From assembly GCA_031274465.1 (NCBI GenBank), contig JAISQC010000072.1:1-18492 (forward strand): 18,492 nt of DNA, written 5' to 3'. Origin of the DNA: Synergistaceae bacterium. Its GTDB lineage: Bacteria; Synergistota; Synergistia; Synergistales; Synergistaceae. The notes under the pieces are model-generated. The model was not told where the DNA came from. It did no database searches and was given only the letters and a program-made list of their open reading frames with translations. A program made the position numbers and the translations under genes. Shown here piece by piece: positions 15,320 through 18,492 of the stretch. The first letter of the stretch is position 1. Each line of letters begins with the position of its first letter.

Positions 15320-15782
15320 TGATATCCGTCCTCCTGAACGCGTAGACCATGCAGAGCAGGGCGAGCACCGGCACGCTCAAAAGCTGCTGGATGAGGAACA
15401 TCCTGACGGCGATGTGGCTCGGCGTCGCCCACGCGAGGTAATGGGCTATCCCCGACAGAAAATGCGCGACCCCGGCGAGAACGGCGAACAAAAAAACGCT
15501 CCTCCCGGCAATCGGCGTGCGCTTCCATATCAGGTATATCGCCATCACGACCCCGACGTTTATCAAGCCGCTCATGCCGGGCGACGTCGCCCAGCGCAAG
15601 TCCCACAATATCCCCCCGGCGAACGCGAACCACAGCCACATGGAAACCCTCTCGGCCCGCAGCGGTCCCGACACTATCTCGTAAGAAACCACCAACAGGA
15701 AAATCTCCGGCACGAGCATGAAGCCCATGGCGAGCACCTGCAAAAAGTTCTGCAACAGCCAGACGGCGGCCGAGGCGATCAA
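15312..15782 (-). CDS. mreD: Rod shape-determining protein MreD
   Basis: 156 residues, mostly hydrophobic, with about five membrane segments (for example GFMLVPEIFLLVVSYEIVSG and LWFAFAGGILWDLRW). This matches the size and pattern of MreD, whose sequence is poorly conserved. The identity also rests on its place between mreC and the PBP2 gene. MreD is an inner-membrane member of the elongasome. The start is a TTG that overlaps the mreC stop as TTGA, and the 3' end overlaps the PBP2 gene by 8 nt. Confidence 0.88.
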   Translation of the reverse strand: MIASAAVWLLQNFLQVLAMGFMLVPEIFLLVVSYEIVSGPLRAERVSMWLWFAFAGGILWDLRWATSPGMSGLINVGVVMAIYLIWKRTPIAGRSVFLFAVLAGVAHFLSGIAHYLAWATPSHIAVRMFLIQQLLSVPVLALLCMVYAFRRTDISV

Positions 15783-16555
15783 GGCGACTCCCCCGACAGG
15801 AGTATCTGCACGTTATAGAGCTGCGTCAGGCGCGCCCCGGACGCGACCCTGTGCGGCATCAGCCCGTCGCGCACCTCGCCCGGGCCCCATATCATCCCGA
15901 CCGGGATGCCCGGGGGCAGGTAATCCCCGACCAACGCGGTAGATACCAGCATCCCCTGCTTGAACTCCTTGTCGGGCGGCATGTACATCAGCCAGATGTT
16001 CCCCATATCGTCCCCGTTGATTACGCCGAGGTCCCACGTATCGACGACCACGGCGGCGAGGAGGAACGTGGACGATGTCACCAGCTCTATCCACGCGTGT
16101 TCGGGGCCGACGCTCGACACCCGTCCTATCATGAAGCCTTCCGACATGGCCGGAGCGCCGACGACGACCCCGTGGGACGACCCCCTGTTCACCCGAATCT
16201 CCTTCCACCACGCGTTGGGGTAACGCAGGGTGACGCTTGCGCCCACCAGGCCGGGGGTGGAGACGGGCGGGGCGGCGCCAGAGCGCTGCAGCGCCGTGCG
16301 AAGCGCGATGTTCTCGAGCTCGAGGCCGTGCAGCCGCTGATGAAGCGTCCCCCGCTCCATCATCCAGTTGTCCAGCGTCTGCACCAGGGTTCTGAGCTCG
16401 CGGGCCGGCATCTCCGGATACGACAGGGCAACGCTCACCCTGTCCGCCGCAATCCTCGTCTTGTCCGGAAAAGAATGGGAGAACCACATGAACATCAGCC
16501 CGCAAAAAACCGCTACCAAAAAGTTAACGAGAACGGGGTTCAGTTTTCCAGCCAT
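15779..16555 (-). CDS. mreC: Rod shape-determining protein MreC
   Basis: 258 residues. One N-terminal membrane anchor (about 10-27, FLVAVFCGLMFMWF) is followed by a short coiled coil (about 55-95, with ELENIALRTAL). The periplasmic double beta-barrel domain has WWKEIRVNRGSSHGVVVGAP, a typical MreC block, then GRVSSVGPEHAWIELVT. MreC bridges cytoplasmic MreB to periplasmic PBP2. The ATG lies 26 nt after mreB with a run of G (GGGGGG) about 11 nt upstream. Confidence 0.94.
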   Translation of the reverse strand: MAGKLNPVLVNFLVAVFCGLMFMWFSHSFPDKTRIAADRVSVALSYPEMPARELRTLVQTLDNWMMERGTLHQRLHGLELENIALRTALQRSGAAPPVSTPGLVGASVTLRYPNAWWKEIRVNRGSSHGVVVGAPAMSEGFMIGRVSSVGPEHAWIELVTSSTFLLAAVVVDTWDLGVINGDDMGNIWLMYMPPDKEFKQGMLVSTALVGDYLPPGIPVGMIWGPGEVRDGLMPHRVASGARLTQLYNVQILLSGESP

Positions 16556-16581
16556 CGCGGCCAGCGCCCCCCTTTTTCAGC

Positions 16582-17637
16582 CTACATCGACGAGTGATCG
16601 ACGGTAACCGCTATCTTGTCGCCCCGGTCGACGGTCTCGAGCAATTTCCCGAGCCCGAGCGCGACGGAATACAGCGGCGCCTCCGCGACGTGGACGGGGA
16701 CGTTTATGGCGTCCGAGAAGCGGACGTTCAGCCCGCGAAGCTGCGCGCTGCCGCCGGTCAGCACGAAACCCTGGTCCACTATGTCCTTCACCAGCTCGGG
16801 CGGGGTCTGCTCCACCGCGTACCGAAGCATGTCCTCTATGCGGCAGATTATCGTCTCTATGCAGTCGCGCACCTCGTTCGACGTGACGTTCACTACCTTG
16901 GGCAGCCCGTCCATGAGGTCGCGTCCCTTGACCTCCATCTCCAGCTCCTCGTCGAGCGGGATGACCGACCCGATCAGGCATTTTACCTCCTCCGCCGTGC
17001 TCTCGCCGATGGACAGGGTGTAGTTCTGCCTCATCATCGATATGATCGCGTTGTCGATGTCGTCGCCGGCGGCCCGGAGCGAGTTGCTCAAGACCACCCC
17101 GCCTAAGGACAGCACGGCCACCTCGCTTGTGCCCCCGCCGATATCGACCACCATGTTGCCCCTTGGCTCGTTTATCGGAAGCCCGGTGCCGAGCGCGGCC
17201 GCGAGCGGCTCCTCCACCACGAACGCCTCGCGAGCCCCGGCGCCAAGGGTGGCGTCGACTACGGCTCGTTTTTCGACCTCGGTGACCCCGGCCGGGACGC
17301 AAATGGCCACGCGCGGGTGCGCCATCATCCTCCGCCCCTGGTTCGCGTCGCTCATGTAATGCCCCACCATCTGCTCGGTCATGTCGAAATCGGCTATCAC
17401 CCCGTGCTGCATCGGGCGGATGGTCTCTATCCCCTGCGGGGTCTTGCCGATCATCTTTTTCGCTGGGGTTCCAAAGGCGATGACTTCCTTCTTGCCCTTG
17501 GTGCCGGACTTCCGCACAGCCAGAACGGACGGTTCGTCTATCACGATGCCTCGCCCCTTCACGTAAACGACCGTGTTGGCGCTGCCGAGGTCTATCCCGA
17601 TATCCCGGCTGAAAAGGCCGGACAAAAATTTGAACAT
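16582..17637 (-). CDS. mreB: Rod shape-determining actin homologue MreB
   Basis: 351 residues. The nucleotide-binding motifs of the actin fold are clear: phosphate 1 DIGIDLGSANTVVYVKG (12-28), phosphate 2 VVDIGGGTSEVAVLSLGG, and adenosine-binding VLTGGSAQLRGL near 290. The N-terminus MFKFLSGLFSRDIG looks amphipathic and suits membrane contact. MreB filaments steer the elongation machinery along the cylinder. An AGGGG RBS lies about 11 nt before the ATG. It is the first gene of the tightly packed cluster and follows a leader of roughly 140 nt. Confidence 0.98.
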   Translation of the reverse strand: MFKFLSGLFSRDIGIDLGSANTVVYVKGRGIVIDEPSVLAVRKSGTKGKKEVIAFGTPAKKMIGKTPQGIETIRPMQHGVIADFDMTEQMVGHYMSDANQGRRMMAHPRVAICVPAGVTEVEKRAVVDATLGAGAREAFVVEEPLAAALGTGLPINEPRGNMVVDIGGGTSEVAVLSLGGVVLSNSLRAAGDDIDNAIISMMRQNYTLSIGESTAEEVKCLIGSVIPLDEELEMEVKGRDLMDGLPKVVNVTSNEVRDCIETIICRIEDMLRYAVEQTPPELVKDIVDQGFVLTGGSAQLRGLNVRFSDAINVPVHVAEAPLYSVALGLGKLLETVDRGDKIAVTVDHSSM

Positions 17638-17783
17638 TATATAAGCACCCCTTCTGGCCCGAAGGCTCTATCGCCAAAAAACGATTATCCAGGCAATCGA
17701 CGGACAGATGACCTTGGATCACTCAGCATAAAATGCCAGCAGAGATTTTCATCCCCACTCGCCGTTATAGTACCACAATTTCC
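17638..17783 (-). other. Leader region upstream of mreB
   Basis: If transcription starts just after the TATAAT, mreB has a 5' leader of about 140 nt. On the minus strand it holds AGCATAAAATGCC-type and CCTTCGGGCCAGAAGG-type small hairpins. A 5-bp stem (CGATT/AATCG) is followed by six T just before GGCGATAG. The last resembles a weak attenuator. No recognised riboswitch or small gene is seen. Confidence 0.3.
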
Positions 17784-17812
17784 ATTATACCCGAGAAGTA
17801 TTTTGAAAAACG
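17784..17812 (-). promoter_or_regulatory. Putative promoter of the mreB-to-smc cluster
   Basis: On the minus strand GGGTATAATGG gives a perfect -10 hexamer (complement of 17784-17789). The -35 position holds only T-rich sequence (GTTTTT at a 16-nt spacer), a weak match. This is the only sizeable gap (216 nt) in the core cluster, so it is the natural place for its promoter. The -35 region overlaps the T run of the putative mnmE terminator. Confidence 0.5.
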
Positions 17813-17855
17813 GACCATGGCCCGAGTGGCGCGCGCGTTTCGCGCGCGGCGGGCT
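17806..17855 (-). terminator. Putative terminator of mnmE
   Basis: Starting at the mnmE stop codon, GCGCGCG and CGCGCGC form a 7-bp stem around an AAA loop. It is flanked by GCCCG/CGGGC pairing across an uneven internal loop. A T5 run follows, but about 8 nt after the stem, so the terminator is not canonical. It separates mnmE from the mreB promoter. Confidence 0.5.
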
Positions 17856-18492
17856 ATTTCCCTATGCAGAAGTTGGAGAAGATCGCGTCGAGCAGCTCCT
17901 CGGAGGCGTCTGCCCCTAGGGGCGCGCACAGGCGCTCCGAGGCTTCGGCGAGGAGCGAGCCGGCGACGTCGATCCCTATCGACGACCGCAGGGCGCCCGC
18001 CGCCTCTCCCACGCATTCCGCCGCGTCCGACAGCGCAGCGATCATGCGCTCGGTTGCCAGCATCCCGCCCTCGCACGACGCACATCCGACTGATGCCTCG
18101 AATATCGCGTCCTTCAAATCCTCGACGCCCTCCCCGGTCGCGGCCGATACATTGACGGACCAATCGAACGGCCCCAGTTTTTCCAGCTCCGCCGGCCGCG
18201 TCCCGCTTGGAAGGTCGCTTTTGTTCGCCGCGAGCAGCACGCGCTTTCCCCGCGCTGCCTCAGCCGCCTTGGCGTCGTCCTCCGTCAGGCGTTCGGACGC
18301 GTCCACGACCAGCACGCAGATGTCTGCGCCGAGGACGGCCTCGCGCGAGCGCCCCACCCCAATGCCCTCTATGACGTCGCCGTCCCCGACATCCCTTATG
18401 CCGGCGGTGTCCACCAGTGTGACGCAAAGCCCCTTGTGGATGAGCGCGCCTTCGAGCGTGTCCCGCGTCGTCCCGGGTATGTCCGTGACTAT
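17854..18492 (-). CDS. mnmE: tRNA modification GTPase MnmE, C-terminal part (5' end outside the window)
   Basis: The frame is open from the window edge to a TAG at 17854 (212 residues visible). G-domain motifs appear in order: G2 TDIPGTTRDTLEGAL, G3 DTAGIRD, G4 NKSD and G5 SAATGEG. The helical domain and the invariant C-terminus FCIGK follow; its Cys is characteristic of MnmE. MnmE with MnmG installs the cmnm5/nm5 group on U34 of tRNAs that read two-codon boxes. The P-loop and the N-terminal folate-binding domain lie beyond the edge. The stop codon is embedded in a GC-rich hairpin. Confidence 0.96.
   Translation of the reverse strand: MVTDIPGTTRDTLEGALIHKGLCVTLVDTAGIRDVGDGDVIEGIGVGRSREAVLGADICVLVVDASERLTEDDAKAAEAARGKRVLLAANKSDLPSGTRPAELEKLGPFDWSVNVSAATGEGVEDLKDAIFEASVGCASCEGGMLATERMIAALSDAAECVGEAAGALRSSIGIDVAGSLLAEASERLCAPLGADASEELLDAIFSNFCIGK

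Noticed and set aside
16577..17722. Second long minus-strand frame overlapping mreB
   Set aside because: It is out of frame with MreB, which has all the actin-fold motifs. The alternative product is Arg/Gly-rich with no domain.
17765..18163. Minus-strand Arg-rich frame across the end of mnmE and the gap
   Set aside because: Shadow of mnmE and its GC-rich terminator; no RBS or family features.
1..18492. CRISPR arrays, tRNA or rRNA genes, tandem repeats
   Set aside because: Reading both strands showed no regularly spaced direct repeats, no cloverleaf with a CCA or T-loop consensus and no rRNA-like sequence.

Overview
The window looks like part of a bacterial chromosome. A GC-rich, single-strand core gene cluster covers about 3243-18492, and a lower-GC accessory region covers about 1-3020. 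The core order (mnmE, mreB-mreC-mreD-PBP2-minC-minD-minE-rodA, a B12-type radical SAM protein, its DUF2344 partner, an RNase E/G-type nuclease, smc) resembles the shape, division and RNase blocks of Clostridia/Negativicutes and Synergistota. The high GC and the mixture of neighbours make Synergistota my best guess. This is inference from gene order only; no rRNA or other phylogenetic marker is in the window.

Every recognisable gene is on the minus strand, so transcription runs right to left. At the right edge is the 3' end of mnmE, closed by a GC-rich hairpin. A TATAAT-containing promoter candidate follows, then a leader of about 140 nt. From mreB onward, eleven genes are packed with overlaps or gaps of at most about 60 nt (ATGA, TTGA, 8-nt, 14-nt and 26-nt overlaps). 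They could form one long transcript joining cell elongation (MreBCD, PBP2, RodA), division-site placement (MinCDE), a radical SAM/DUF2344 pair, RNase G and SMC.

Left of smc the base composition changes. A two-gene unit encodes an ABC/SMC-like AAA ATPase and a separate TOPRIM-fold protein, joined by an ATGA overlap. Such pairs resemble split OLD-type or PARIS-like anti-phage modules. Next to it lies a frame-broken 3' remnant of an IS4-superfamily (IS1634-like) transposase carrying a perfect YREK signature. This is a typical islet beside a core operon.

At the far left, on the plus strand, a promoter-like TATAAT, a compact structured RNA of about 72 nt and a very clear intrinsic terminator form a unit of about 136 nt with no convincing downstream gene. 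It is either a small non-coding RNA or a riboswitch whose gene was lost beside the transposon scar. Divergent from it is the start of a secreted ankyrin-repeat protein that runs off the window. The most interesting items are the ATPase-TOPRIM pair and the orphan structured RNA.
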